Assembly (NCBI RefSeq): GCF_031010175.1
Contig: NZ_JAUAMB010000001.1
Coordinates: 1-64,000 of the forward strand
DNA: 64,000 bases
Source: Halomonas sp. SpR1
GTDB taxonomy: Bacteria; Pseudomonadota; Gammaproteobacteria; Pseudomonadales; Halomonadaceae
Direction: 5' to 3'
Of this stretch, positions 56,199-64,000 are shown one piece after another. The translations under genes were made by a program, and so were the position numbers. Below the pieces are notes generated by a model. It was not told the DNA's origin, ran no database searches, and was given only the letters and a program-made list of their open reading frames with translations. The first letter of the stretch is position 1. Each line of letters starts with the position of its first letter.

Positions 56199-56900
56199 CT
56201 ATTTAATCGTACCGGTGACCCGCACGCGGCGATCGGCGCGCGGAGTGGCAGCCACTGGTCGGGCACGGGCAGCGCTGCGTTGGTCGATGACGTTTTTCAG
56301 GGCGATTAACATACCCGCCACAAAAAACGCCCCCGGCGGCAGCACGAAAAACAGGAACTGGTAGTCGTCGGCAATGGTGAGTTGCCAATGGGCCGCACCA
56401 GGCCCAAACAGTAGTGCCATACCGCTAAACAGTGTGCCCTGGCCGAGTAGCTCGCGTAGCGCGCCAAGCACGACCAGTACCGCGCCAAAACCGAGTCCCA
56501 TCATAAAGCCGTCGATAGCCGCTGGAAGAACCGGCTGGCGGGAGGCAAAGGCGTCGGCGCGGCCGAGAATGGCGCAGTTGGTGACAATCAGCGGAATAAA
56601 AATCCCCAATACCTGGTAGAGCGGGTAGGCATAGGCGGCCATCAGCAGCTCTGCGCAGGTAACAAAGGCGGCAATCACCATCACAAATGCGGGCAGGCGC
56701 ACTGCGCTGGGCACCTGGTGACGAATCAGTGAAATCGCCGTGCTGGCGCCCACCATCACCAGTAGCGTGGCCAGCGCCAGCCCCAGCGCATTGACGACGC
56801 TGCCGCTGACCGCCAGCAGTGGGCAGAGCCCCAGCAATTGAACCAGTGCGGGGTTGTTTGACCAAAGGCCGCTGCGGGCAAGTTCGCGCCACTGGCTCAT
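56199..56900 (-). CDS. rnfE: Electron transport complex subunit RnfE
   Basis: Integral membrane subunit of the Rnf (Rsx) complex, 233 aa with six helices. It has [17 protein letters not shown] near the start, and [22 protein letters not shown] with the conserved Cys of the Nqr/Rnf D/E family. The C-terminal basic tail is about 30 residues. ATGA overlap with rnfG. Confidence 0.95.
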   Translation of the reverse strand: MSQWRELARSGLWSNNPALVQLLGLCPLLAVSGSVVNALGLALATLLVMVGASTAISLIRHQVPSAVRLPAFVMVIAAFVTCAELLMAAYAYPLYQVLGIFIPLIVTNCAILGRADAFASRQPVLPAAIDGFMMGLGFGAVLVVLGALRELLGQGTLFSGMALLFGPGAAHWQLTIADDYQFLFFVLPPGAFFVAGMLIALKNVIDQRSAARARPVAATPRADRRVRVTGTIK

Positions 56901-57568
56901 AGGGAGGGCTCCTCAAATGACATTGGTAGCGGTGTATCGGCGGCGTACTGAAGCGCTTTATGCACCGCGTTCACCACGGCCCTGGGGGTAATCGTCGCAC
57001 CGGTAAAGGCATCAAACTGGCCGCCGTCTTTAGCCACTGCCCAGCCGCCCTGCGGTAAGCTATCTAATCCCAGACCGTTAAAGTTAGTGATCCAGTCGCT
57101 GCGGCTGCGCTCAATATCATCGCCCAGGCCAGGGGTTTCCTGGTGCTGGGTAACGCGCACGCCGGTAATACGCTGTTGTTTATCAATGCCTACCAGTAGG
57201 CGGATTTCGCCGTTATACCCCTGCCGCGTTATGACCGGCAAAATCACTGCGCTGCTCTCGTTACTGTTCTCGTTACTGCTCTCGTTAATAGTCTCGCTAT
57301 CACTCACCCACCAGCCTTGGCTATCGCTCTGAAGCCCTAGCGCTTCTGGATTGGGAAGCGTAAAAGTGCTTTCCAGTACTTGGGTAACGGGCGTGTTCGC
57401 CAGCGATTGGGGCAGCACTTCTTGAAGCTGGCGGTGCTGGTAAGCCAACTGATGCGTTTCTATACGTTCGGCGGTAAGCGCGCGGGTAAGCGCGACACTG
57501 CCCGCGGTGACCAGCGCAAAGGCCCCCAGCGCAAAGGCGCCGCGCTGCATGGCCTGGAAGAGAGTCAT
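56897..57568 (-). CDS. rnfG: Electron transport complex subunit RnfG
   Basis: 223 aa, one N-terminal membrane helix then a periplasmic FMN domain. The covalent FMN attachment Thr is in [14 protein letters not shown], and [12 protein letters not shown] is conserved. Between about residues 90 and 107 there is a Ser/Asn/Glu-rich insert made by a 12-bp DNA repeat. ATGA overlaps with both rnfD and rnfE. Confidence 0.95.
   Translation of the reverse strand: MTLFQAMQRGAFALGAFALVTAGSVALTRALTAERIETHQLAYQHRQLQEVLPQSLANTPVTQVLESTFTLPNPEALGLQSDSQGWWVSDSETINESSNENSNESSAVILPVITRQGYNGEIRLLVGIDKQQRITGVRVTQHQETPGLGDDIERSRSDWITNFNGLGLDSLPQGGWAVAKDGGQFDAFTGATITPRAVVNAVHKALQYAADTPLPMSFEEPSL
57254..57301. repeat. 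12-bp tandem repeat inside rnfG
   Basis: GCTCTCGTTACT, GTTCTCGTTACT, GCTCTCGTTAAT and AGTCTCGCTATC from 57254 to 57301. On the coding strand it encodes Asn-Glu-Ser/Asn-Ser units, a disordered loop in RnfG. Being a multiple of three, copy number can change without frameshift. Confidence 0.85.
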
Positions 57569-58614
57569 AGTCGCTCTCCTGGCTTTCCTGATGTGGCTTT
57601 TGGCTGACCGGTGGGGCGCGGTACGCTATACAGGTCGAGTAGCGGCACGCACAGGTTCATTAACAGCACCGCAAAGGCCACCGCATCGGGGTAGCCGCCA
57701 AAGGTGCGGATAGTGATCACCAGCGCGCCAATGCCCACGCCATAGAGTAACTTACCGCGTCGACTGGTGGCGGCGGAAACCGGATCGGTGGCAATAAAAA
57801 AAGCCCCAAATAGCGTTGCCCCGGTAAGCAGGTGAAATAGCGGCGAGGCAAAGTGGCTGGGGTCGCTGAGGTAAAATAGCGTGGCAAGTACCACCAAACT
57901 TCCCACCATCGCCACCGGGATATGCCAGCTAATAATCCTCTTCGCCAGCAACAATACGCCACCCGCTAACCACGCAAGGCCCACCCATCGCCAGGCATTC
58001 AGAGTGCCTTCCGGCAGGGGGCTGGTCGCCCAGAACTCGCTGGCAAGTACCGCGTCGCCTTTGTGTTTAAAGGCATCAAGCGGAGTGGCACCGCTCAAAC
58101 TATCCAGCTGGGCGGTCGGCAGCGTTCCAGCGATTTGCGCCCATAGGCCATCCGGTATGAGTCCCTGGGGCGGTGCCCATAGCGTCATATAGGTAGGAAA
58201 GGACACCAGTAGCAGCGCATAGCCCACCATGGCGGGGTTAAAGGGGTTATGGCCCAAGCCGCCGTATAGCTGCTTGGCGACCACGATGGCCGCGATCATA
58301 CCCACGCCGATAAGCCACCAAGGGCTGGCAGGGGGCAGTGACGCGCCCAGTAAAACGCCGGTAAGTAGGGCGCTTGAGTCATTCAACATTACGCGAATGG
58401 GCCGCCTGCGTAGGCGCAGCACGGCGGCTTCAAGGGCGACTCCAAATGCCGCGGCCAGTAGCACATTGCTGATGACACCGAGGCCAAAGAAGTAGCTCAT
58501 GGTGGCGATACCAGGCAGCGTCGCAATGATCACCCAGCGCATTAGGCTCGCTGTTGGCGGCACGTTAGTCGCCTTCGCGGCATCGTTAACGCCTGAGGCG
58601 TGCATCATGCTCAT
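57565..58614 (-). CDS. rnfD: Electron transport complex subunit RnfD
   Basis: 349-aa membrane protein of the NqrB/RnfD family. The FMN-linked Thr is in LSGATPLDAFK, and LGHNPFNPAMVGYALLL and FIATDPVSAATSRRGKLLYG are family signatures. About nine helices. It starts in an ATGA overlap with rnfC. Confidence 0.95.
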   Translation of the reverse strand: MSMMHASGVNDAAKATNVPPTASLMRWVIIATLPGIATMSYFFGLGVISNVLLAAAFGVALEAAVLRLRRRPIRVMLNDSSALLTGVLLGASLPPASPWWLIGVGMIAAIVVAKQLYGGLGHNPFNPAMVGYALLLVSFPTYMTLWAPPQGLIPDGLWAQIAGTLPTAQLDSLSGATPLDAFKHKGDAVLASEFWATSPLPEGTLNAWRWVGLAWLAGGVLLLAKRIISWHIPVAMVGSLVVLATLFYLSDPSHFASPLFHLLTGATLFGAFFIATDPVSAATSRRGKLLYGVGIGALVITIRTFGGYPDAVAFAVLLMNLCVPLLDLYSVPRPTGQPKATSGKPGERL

Positions 58615-60278
58615 GGTGACTCCTTACTAGCGCTGTCGGGTGACTGCTGTTCACGCGCCTGGGCAAGCTGCCATTCGGCCGCCTTTAAGTTCTCCTGGGC
58701 GGTGGCAAGCTGCATTTCTAAATCATCCAGGGATTGTTTGGGATCTTCCTGGGCCACCCGCGCCAGGGTTTTTTCCGCTTTTTTGACCGATGCTTTAGCG
58801 GCAGCATGGGCAATCCGCAGGCCGCGTAAATCGACTTTTTCGCTGCTGGATGTGGCCGTGTTAGAGGGGCGCCGTTGTTGCGCCTGCCGGGCTTGCTTGC
58901 GTGCCTGTTTTTCAGCCTCTTCCCGAGCGAGCCGTGCTTGGCGGAACTCAAAACGGTGTTTGGCGTGCTCGGCTTTAGTGGCTTCAATCCTCTGCAGGCG
59001 TAGTCGGCTTTTGGCTTCGCGGTAATCCACAACCAGCGGAATATGGCTGGGGCACACATAGCTGCAGGCGCCGCACTCAATGCAGTCAAACAGGTGGTAG
59101 CGCTCCAGCTTGGTATCGTCTTGAGCGCGGGCGTACCAATGCAGCTGCTGTGGCAGCAGCGCCACCGGGCAAACACTTTCGCACTCACCGCAGCGTATGC
59201 AGGGCGACTCTGCTGGGGGCGGCGGTAGCTCATCAAGGGTGGCGGCGATCAAGCAGTTAGTCAGCTTGGTAACCGGCGTATCCAGCGTCAGCAGCGGTGT
59301 GCCCATCATGGGGCCGCCCTGAATCACTTGGTTTAGCGCCGAGTGATTCACTCCCGCTTCCTCAAGCAGTTCCTTGACCGAAGTGCCCAGGCGTACCCAG
59401 CGGTTGCCGGGCTGGGCAATGGCTTCCCCAGTGAGCGTGACGATTCTTGAAACCAGCGGCTGACCATCGAGCACCGCGTGTAGAATCGCCAGCAGGGTGC
59501 CGGGGTTATGGCACAGTACCCCCACATCAGCGGGCAGCCCGCCACTGGGTACATTGAGATCTAACAGCTTTTTAATTAGCTGGCGCTCGCCGCCGCTGGG
59601 GTAGCGGGTGGGGATGACTGTTAGCTCGACCGGCACTGGTTGACTATCAGCCAGGGCTTGCTGCAGGGCTCCAATGGCCTCGGGTTTGTTGTCTTCAATG
59701 CCAATAACGATATGCCGCGCGCCACACAGTTTGGCGATGATCTGCGCTCCTTCAAGTATCTCGCCAGGGTAGTGGCGTAGAGCAAGGTCATCGGCGGTGA
59801 TATAGGGCTCGCACTCGGCGGCGTTGATCACCAGGGTGTCAATCGCATGCCGTTCGTCCACTCGCGCTTTGATATGGCTGGGAAACCCCGCTCCGCCTAA
59901 GCCGACAATGCCACTTTCGTTTAAACGCTCCAGCAACTCATGGCGCCCGGCACTGCGCCAGTCGAGGCTGGGCAGCCGGAACCACTCATCTTGCCCATCG
60001 CTTTCAATGGTGATTTGGGCTGTAGTGACCTCGGTGACCGTGCCGCTTATGCTGGTGTGCAGGTTGCTGGAGATCATGCCTTCACGATTGGCAATCACAC
60101 TGCCGACTTTTACTCTATCTCCCGGTGCCACACAGGGCGTGGCGGGTTGGCCGCTGTGCTGCTGTAGCGGCAGCGTCACTCGACTGGGCAGCGGCGCTTC
60201 AATCAGCGTTGCCTGGCTAGAGCGCTGTTTCCGTTCAGGAAGATAAACGCCACCAGGAAAGTCATAGGCGCTCGGCAT
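58611..60278 (-). CDS. rnfC: Electron transport complex subunit RnfC
   Basis: NADH-side iron-sulfur/FMN subunit. 555 aa from ATG at 60278 (GGGG ribosome site; a TTG 12 codons upstream is also open). It has [12 protein letters not shown] (FMN/NADH site) and two 4Fe-4S motifs, [12 protein letters not shown] and [12 protein letters not shown]. The C-terminal about 150 residues are an Ala/Lys/Gln-rich coiled coil typical of gammaproteobacterial RnfC. It overlaps the end of rnfB by 17 bp. Confidence 0.95.
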   Translation of the reverse strand: MPSAYDFPGGVYLPERKQRSSQATLIEAPLPSRVTLPLQQHSGQPATPCVAPGDRVKVGSVIANREGMISSNLHTSISGTVTEVTTAQITIESDGQDEWFRLPSLDWRSAGRHELLERLNESGIVGLGGAGFPSHIKARVDERHAIDTLVINAAECEPYITADDLALRHYPGEILEGAQIIAKLCGARHIVIGIEDNKPEAIGALQQALADSQPVPVELTVIPTRYPSGGERQLIKKLLDLNVPSGGLPADVGVLCHNPGTLLAILHAVLDGQPLVSRIVTLTGEAIAQPGNRWVRLGTSVKELLEEAGVNHSALNQVIQGGPMMGTPLLTLDTPVTKLTNCLIAATLDELPPPPAESPCIRCGECESVCPVALLPQQLHWYARAQDDTKLERYHLFDCIECGACSYVCPSHIPLVVDYREAKSRLRLQRIEATKAEHAKHRFEFRQARLAREEAEKQARKQARQAQQRRPSNTATSSSEKVDLRGLRIAHAAAKASVKKAEKTLARVAQEDPKQSLDDLEMQLATAQENLKAAEWQLAQAREQQSPDSASKESP

Positions 60279-60873
60279 GAAGACCCCCTGGGGCAGGTTG
60301 GCGGTCGCTGACAATTAATTCCGGCGAAGGCGTTATGATCGGCTGCCACTGGGTGAGCGGTGCTGAGCGAGGCAGCATATCAATACAGTCCACGGGGCAA
60401 GGGTCAAGACAAAGATCGCAGCCGGTGCACTCGTCTTCAATCACGGTGTGCATCAATTTAGCCGCGCCAATAATGGCATCCACCGGGCAGGCCTGAATGC
60501 ACTTGGTGCAACCAATGCACTCCGCTTCGCGAATAAACGCTACCTTGGTTTCGCTCTGGGCGTCGCCGTCAAGTGGCTCAGGTTCGCGACCGAGAAGATC
60601 AGCAAGGGCGTGAATGGTCGCTTCACCGCCGGGTGGGCATTTATTCAGCGCATCGCCCTGATTGATTGCTTCAGCGTAAGGGCGGCAGCCAGGGTAGCCG
60701 CACTGGCCGCACTGGGTTTGTGGCAGTAGCGCATCAATCTGCTCAACTAATGGATTATCTTCGCGTTTGAAGCGCTCGCTAACCACGCCCAAAAGCGCCC
60801 CGAAAATAATACCCAGTCCGGTAAGCACTCCCACCGTACTGAGAATGCCCCACCACGAAAAGGTGTCACTCAT
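60262..60873 (-). CDS. rnfB: Electron transport complex subunit RnfB
   Basis: 203 aa with one N-terminal membrane anchor. A 4Fe-4S domain ([16 protein letters not shown]...KCPPGG) is followed by two ferredoxin-type clusters, [16 protein letters not shown] and [16 protein letters not shown]. It passes electrons to the membrane subunits. It starts five bases after rnfA. Confidence 0.96.
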   Translation of the reverse strand: MSDTFSWWGILSTVGVLTGLGIIFGALLGVVSERFKREDNPLVEQIDALLPQTQCGQCGYPGCRPYAEAINQGDALNKCPPGGEATIHALADLLGREPEPLDGDAQSETKVAFIREAECIGCTKCIQACPVDAIIGAAKLMHTVIEDECTGCDLCLDPCPVDCIDMLPRSAPLTQWQPIITPSPELIVSDRQPAPGGLHAERL

Positions 60874-60878
60874 GGCGG

Positions 60879-61460
60879 TTACCCCTGTACTAGCCCAGAA
60901 AAACCCAGAAACGCCAATGACATTAGGCTGGCGGTGACCATGGCAATCGCAGCACCCTGAAAGGGTTTGGGGACATCCGCTCCCGCTAGTCGTTCCCGCA
61001 TTGCCGCGAATAGCACCAAGATAAGCGAGAAGCCCAGCGCCGCCCCTAACCCGTAGAGGGTGGTATGAAAAAAGCTTAATTCACGATTTAGCGACAGTAG
61101 CGCGACGCCCAACACTGCGCAGTTGGTGGTGATCAGCGGTAGAAATATTCCCAGCACTTGATGCAGCAGCGGACTTAGTTGGCGCACCATGATTTCGGTA
61201 AACTGCACCACGGCGGCGATCACCACAATAAAGCTGATGGTGCGCAGGTAGGTAATATCCAGCGGCACAAGCAGGCCGTGATACACCACAAAGCTCGCAG
61301 CAGATGCCAGGGTCAGCACAAAGGTGGTGGCCAGGGACATGCCCATGGCCGACTCCAGTTTATTGGAGACGCCCATAAAGGGGCAAAGGCCCAGAAACTG
61401 AACCAGCACGAAGTTATTGACCAGCGCAGTGCTGATCAAAATGATAAATAGCTCACTCAT
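60879..61460 (-). CDS. rnfA: Electron transport complex subunit RnfA
   Basis: 193-aa six-helix membrane subunit: [22 protein letters not shown] and [16 protein letters not shown], with the two conserved cysteines of the Nqr/Rnf D/E family. It begins in an ATGA overlap with the diguanylate cyclase gene, an unusual partner for rnf. Confidence 0.96.
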   Translation of the reverse strand: MSELFIILISTALVNNFVLVQFLGLCPFMGVSNKLESAMGMSLATTFVLTLASAASFVVYHGLLVPLDITYLRTISFIVVIAAVVQFTEIMVRQLSPLLHQVLGIFLPLITTNCAVLGVALLSLNRELSFFHTTLYGLGAALGFSLILVLFAAMRERLAGADVPKPFQGAAIAMVTASLMSLAFLGFSGLVQG

Positions 61461-63073
61461 GGCGGCGTATTGTGCGAAGAAAAGGCGGCGTTGGCTAGTG
61501 AAAGCGTATAGACCTTGGCGCAGTGTCGTCCTGCGGCCTTGGCAGCGTAGAGCGCTTGATCCGCGGCCGTCATCAATTCACTGGGCGTCATGGCGCCTTC
61601 TATCTCCAACTGACTAATGCCAATGCTAACGGTGACATATGAGGCTACGGGCGACACCTGGTGAGGATGCTGTAATTGGTCGATGGCATGGCTAAGCGCT
61701 AGGCTTTTCTCCACTGCCTGGGTGGCGGAAGTGGCGGGTAGCATGGCACTAAACTCTTCGCCGCCTGTGCGCGCTATAAAAAAACCATGGGCAGAGGCGA
61801 CGCCGTGCATCGCCTGGGCTACCCGCTGCAAACACACGTCACCTTCAGGGTGCCCATAATGATCATTAAACAGTTTGAAATGATCAATATCGATCATCAT
61901 GACTGAGAGTGGCTGCTCAGAGGCTAGGGCAATATTGACCACCTCTTGCAAGCGTTGATCGAATAGCCGGCGGTTGGGTAAACCGGTCAGGGGGTCATGG
62001 GTAGAAAGCTCCATTAGCTCGGCGTTAAGTTGCTGTTGGCGCTTAAACTGCTTTTGAAAAGCGCGCGCGAGTATGCCTATTTCATCACCACGCTGTAACA
62101 AGCTGTGTGGCCCTTCAAGATCATCACTGGCTTGCTGGGTGAAACGGGTTAAGATTTTAAGGGGGTTTAGGATAATGCGTTCTAATAGCAGCAGTACAAG
62201 GACTATAACCAATAGCATTAAGCAGGCTGTCCATAGCAGTACGTAGCGAAAGGTCTCTAAGCTGGCCAAGTAACTGGTGCGAGTAAGCTGAGTTCCCAAC
62301 GCTAGCTGCTCGTCGAGTGGATAGGTAGGTAGATAACGCTGGGCAAAGATGGTATTGCCACTGATAGTAATAGTCATATCGTTATTCTTGCTGCTATTAA
62401 CCATCGATAGCGTCGTTTCTAGCCCAGTATAATCCTTAATTAAAGCAAGCCATGTATTATCCATGGGACGCACTTTGAACAGCCAGCCCTGGGGTGGGCC
62501 GCTTTCGTCGGTACGAAAAATAGGATTGGAGGCCACTATTAGCGGCGGTGAGCTTGCATACAGCTCGCTTTTCCCTTGTTTTGGATCTTCTTTAATAGAA
62601 GCCTGCATAGTGCGAATCAACCCTGCCATCCAACGGCACTCACGTTCTGCGCTGTAGCAGGTGTGGTATCGGCCGGTAGTGGGATTGATGCCCGCTAAAA
62701 AATGCACATCTCCCTCTGCGTTGAAAAAGGCCATTAACTGGTAGTCCATCTCTTCAAACATTTGCTGGCTAAAGTTGGTATCGGTATAGCCTGGGTAATT
62801 ACCTTGGATGAATTCGTAAGTATCGTCCCAAATTGCCCAATCTCGTGCTTGAGCCAATAAATTTTGTTGGCTGATCTGCAAGGCGCGTTCAATTTTCTTC
62901 ACCTCTTGTGTGACTACCGCGCGCTCTTCTTTATGTAGTGCCGGAAATATTACCCATTTGCTCAATACCACTAAGGACATAAGCGCGATGAGCAAAACGC
63001 CACCCAAGGCGGCTAGAAAACGAAAGCGCAAAGATCGGGAGTAGTGTTGAACCATGAGGTGTGCCTGAGCCAA
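61457..63073 (-). CDS. Diguanylate cyclase with CHASE4-type sensor domain
   Basis: 538 aa. An N-terminal helix (about 22-42), a periplasmic CHASE4-like domain ([20 protein letters not shown] and [22 protein letters not shown], split), a second helix (about 280-303), a HAMP-like linker and a GGDEF domain. The active site reads [12 protein letters not shown], an active GGEEF variant. No RxxD inhibitory site is obvious just upstream. It makes c-di-GMP at the inner membrane. Its stop overlaps the rnfA start (ATGA), so it heads the rnf operon. Confidence 0.92.
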   Translation of the reverse strand: MAQAHLMVQHYSRSLRFRFLAALGGVLLIALMSLVVLSKWVIFPALHKEERAVVTQEVKKIERALQISQQNLLAQARDWAIWDDTYEFIQGNYPGYTDTNFSQQMFEEMDYQLMAFFNAEGDVHFLAGINPTTGRYHTCYSAERECRWMAGLIRTMQASIKEDPKQGKSELYASSPPLIVASNPIFRTDESGPPQGWLFKVRPMDNTWLALIKDYTGLETTLSMVNSSKNNDMTITISGNTIFAQRYLPTYPLDEQLALGTQLTRTSYLASLETFRYVLLWTACLMLLVIVLVLLLLERIILNPLKILTRFTQQASDDLEGPHSLLQRGDEIGILARAFQKQFKRQQQLNAELMELSTHDPLTGLPNRRLFDQRLQEVVNIALASEQPLSVMMIDIDHFKLFNDHYGHPEGDVCLQRVAQAMHGVASAHGFFIARTGGEEFSAMLPATSATQAVEKSLALSHAIDQLQHPHQVSPVASYVTVSIGISQLEIEGAMTPSELMTAADQALYAAKAAGRHCAKVYTLSLANAAFSSHNTPP

Positions 63074-63094
63074 GCAAGGAAATGTATCCCAACA

Positions 63095-63137
63095 ATAAAA
63101 AATAAAAGGGGCAAAAGGCGGTTAGCCTCTGCCCCTT
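63095..63137 (-). terminator. Terminator of metG
   Basis: On the minus strand AAGGGGCA (63137 to 63130) pairs with TGCCCCTT (63113 to 63106), with an inner AGGC/GCCT stem, followed by TTATTTTTTATT. It separates metG from the diguanylate cyclase gene. Confidence 0.85.
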
Positions 63138-63155
63138 AAGAACGCAGTACTGCTA

Positions 63156-64000
63156 TTACGTCACCCGCTGGCCCGGCTCGGCACCCGTGTCAGGGGAGAG
63201 CAGATAAATGCCTTCTTCGTTGGCCGAGGCTAACACCATGCCTTCCGATACGCCAAAGCGCATTTTGCGCGGTGCCAGGTTGGCGACCATGACCGTTAAA
63301 CGGCCTTCCAGGGCTTCCGGTGCATAGGCGGAGCGAATGCCCGAGAAGACATTGCGGGTTTCGCCGCCCAGGTCGAGGGTCAGCTGCAGCAGCTTGTCGG
63401 CCCCTTCGACGTATTCGGCTTTGGCGATACGCGCAATGCGCAGGTCGACTTTGGCAAAGTCTGCAAAGTCGATTTCAGCTGCGATAGGCTCTTCCGCCAG
63501 CGGGCCTTTGGGGACTTCCTTCAATTTTTGCTCTTCCACGAGATCTTCCTTCGACGCTTCAATCATGGCATCGATTTTGTCGCGTTCAACGCGGGTCATC
63601 AGTGGTTTGAATTTGTTGATCGAGTGATCGGTCAATACATTTTGACGCGTATGCCAATCCAGCGACTCCACGTTAAGAAAATCACGCGCTTGCTCGGCCA
63701 TGGCGGGTACCACGGGCGCTAGATAGACCATCAATTGGCGGAACAGGTTAATTCCGACCGAGCATATGTCTAAGACTTCAGTATCGCGGCCATCCTGTTT
63801 GGCCAGTGCCCAGGGCTCTTTGTCAGCAATATAGGTGTTGGCTTCGTCAGCCAGTTCCATAATTTTACGCATTGCCCGGCTAAATTCCCGCGTTTCAAAG
63901 TCTTCGGCAATATCGTCACCGGCGGCAATAAAACGCGCCACCATCTGCGGTTCTGCGCAGTGCTCGGATAGATTTCCACCGCCAAGTTTTTTAACAAACC
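63156..64000 (-). CDS. metG: Methionyl-tRNA synthetase, C-terminal part (5' end outside window)
   Basis: The frame is open to the right window edge, reading [19 protein letters not shown] before the first Met, so this is the 3' part of a longer gene. The visible portion is the anticodon-binding helical domain ([16 protein letters not shown], with the anticodon-reading Trp region) and the C-terminal tRNA-binding domain ([36 protein letters not shown] and [18 protein letters not shown]). This fits the dimeric MetG form. Confidence 0.96.
   Translation of the reverse strand, partial: FVKKLGGGNLSEHCAEPQMVARFIAAGDDIAEDFETREFSRAMRKIMELADEANTYIADKEPWALAKQDGRDTEVLDICSVGINLFRQLMVYLAPVVPAMAEQARDFLNVESLDWHTRQNVLTDHSINKFKPLMTRVERDKIDAMIEASKEDLVEEQKLKEVPKGPLAEEPIAAEIDFADFAKVDLRIARIAKAEYVEGADKLLQLTLDLGGETRNVFSGIRSAYAPEALEGRLTVMVANLAPRKMRFGVSEGMVLASANEEGIYLLSPDTGAEPGQRVT

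Overview
The window looks like a chromosomal segment of a moderately halophilic gammaproteobacterium, most likely Halomonas or a close relative in the Halomonadaceae. The evidence is choline-to-glycine-betaine genes, a PPi-type phosphofructokinase, an rnf operon, and gammaproteobacterial arrangements such as dusB-fis, accB-accC-prmA and groES-groEL. No assignment was checked by database search; all names rest on motifs, length and gene order read directly.

Layout. 1-3.5 kb: the edge of an IS110-family element, then betB and betI, divergent from a lone choline-type binding protein with a BetI-like operator between them. 3.5-3.9 kb: elongator tRNA-Met and 4.5S (SRP) RNA. 3.9-10 kb: a complete pgaABCD operon for poly-N-acetylglucosamine. 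10.4-14.6 kb: a DUF3750-type protein, then mntR divergent from a manganese ABC importer with a candidate MntR box. 14.6-19 kb: three transporters, plus a 42-aa membrane ORF coupled to one of them. 19-23.6 kb: trmJ, groESL behind a sigma-32 promoter, fxsA and an SDR reductase. 23.7-28.3 kb: two unassigned envelope proteins, tRNA-Leu, comF-like, srkA and an unassigned secreted protein. 28.7-39.9 kb: folE, gabD, purH, fis, dusB, prmA, accC, accB, dsbD and ppa. 40.2-47.5 kb: a PP2C-pseudokinase fusion, PPi-PFK, RNase T, argG, a 168-bp palindromic element, hlyU and a DUF294 protein. 47.5-54.2 kb: an EAL-HDOD protein and a tightly coupled signalling operon. That operon encodes a response regulator, a membrane PAS/exonuclease fusion, a small two-TM protein and a sodium-symporter histidine kinase. 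54.4-64 kb: a queuosine-tRNA mannosyltransferase-like protein, nth, and rnfABCDGE with a CHASE4-type diguanylate cyclase coupled upstream of rnfA. The 3' part of metG runs off the right end.

How the genes connect. Osmoprotection (bet), redox coupling (rnf, nth), envelope and biofilm functions (pga, dsbD) and c-di-GMP enzymes (a GGDEF and an EAL-HDOD protein) lie close together. PgaCD is c-di-GMP-activated in E. coli, so the two signalling proteins may bear on it, but that is inference.

The best candidates for undescribed biology are: (1) the response regulator / sensor-like exonuclease / symporter-kinase operon; (2) recurrent 12-18 bp tandem duplications, mostly in gene leaders, at about a dozen loci; (3) the 168-bp fully palindromic element after argG; (4) the PP2C fused to a kinase domain lacking the HRD aspartate; and (5) the diguanylate cyclase translationally coupled to rnfA.
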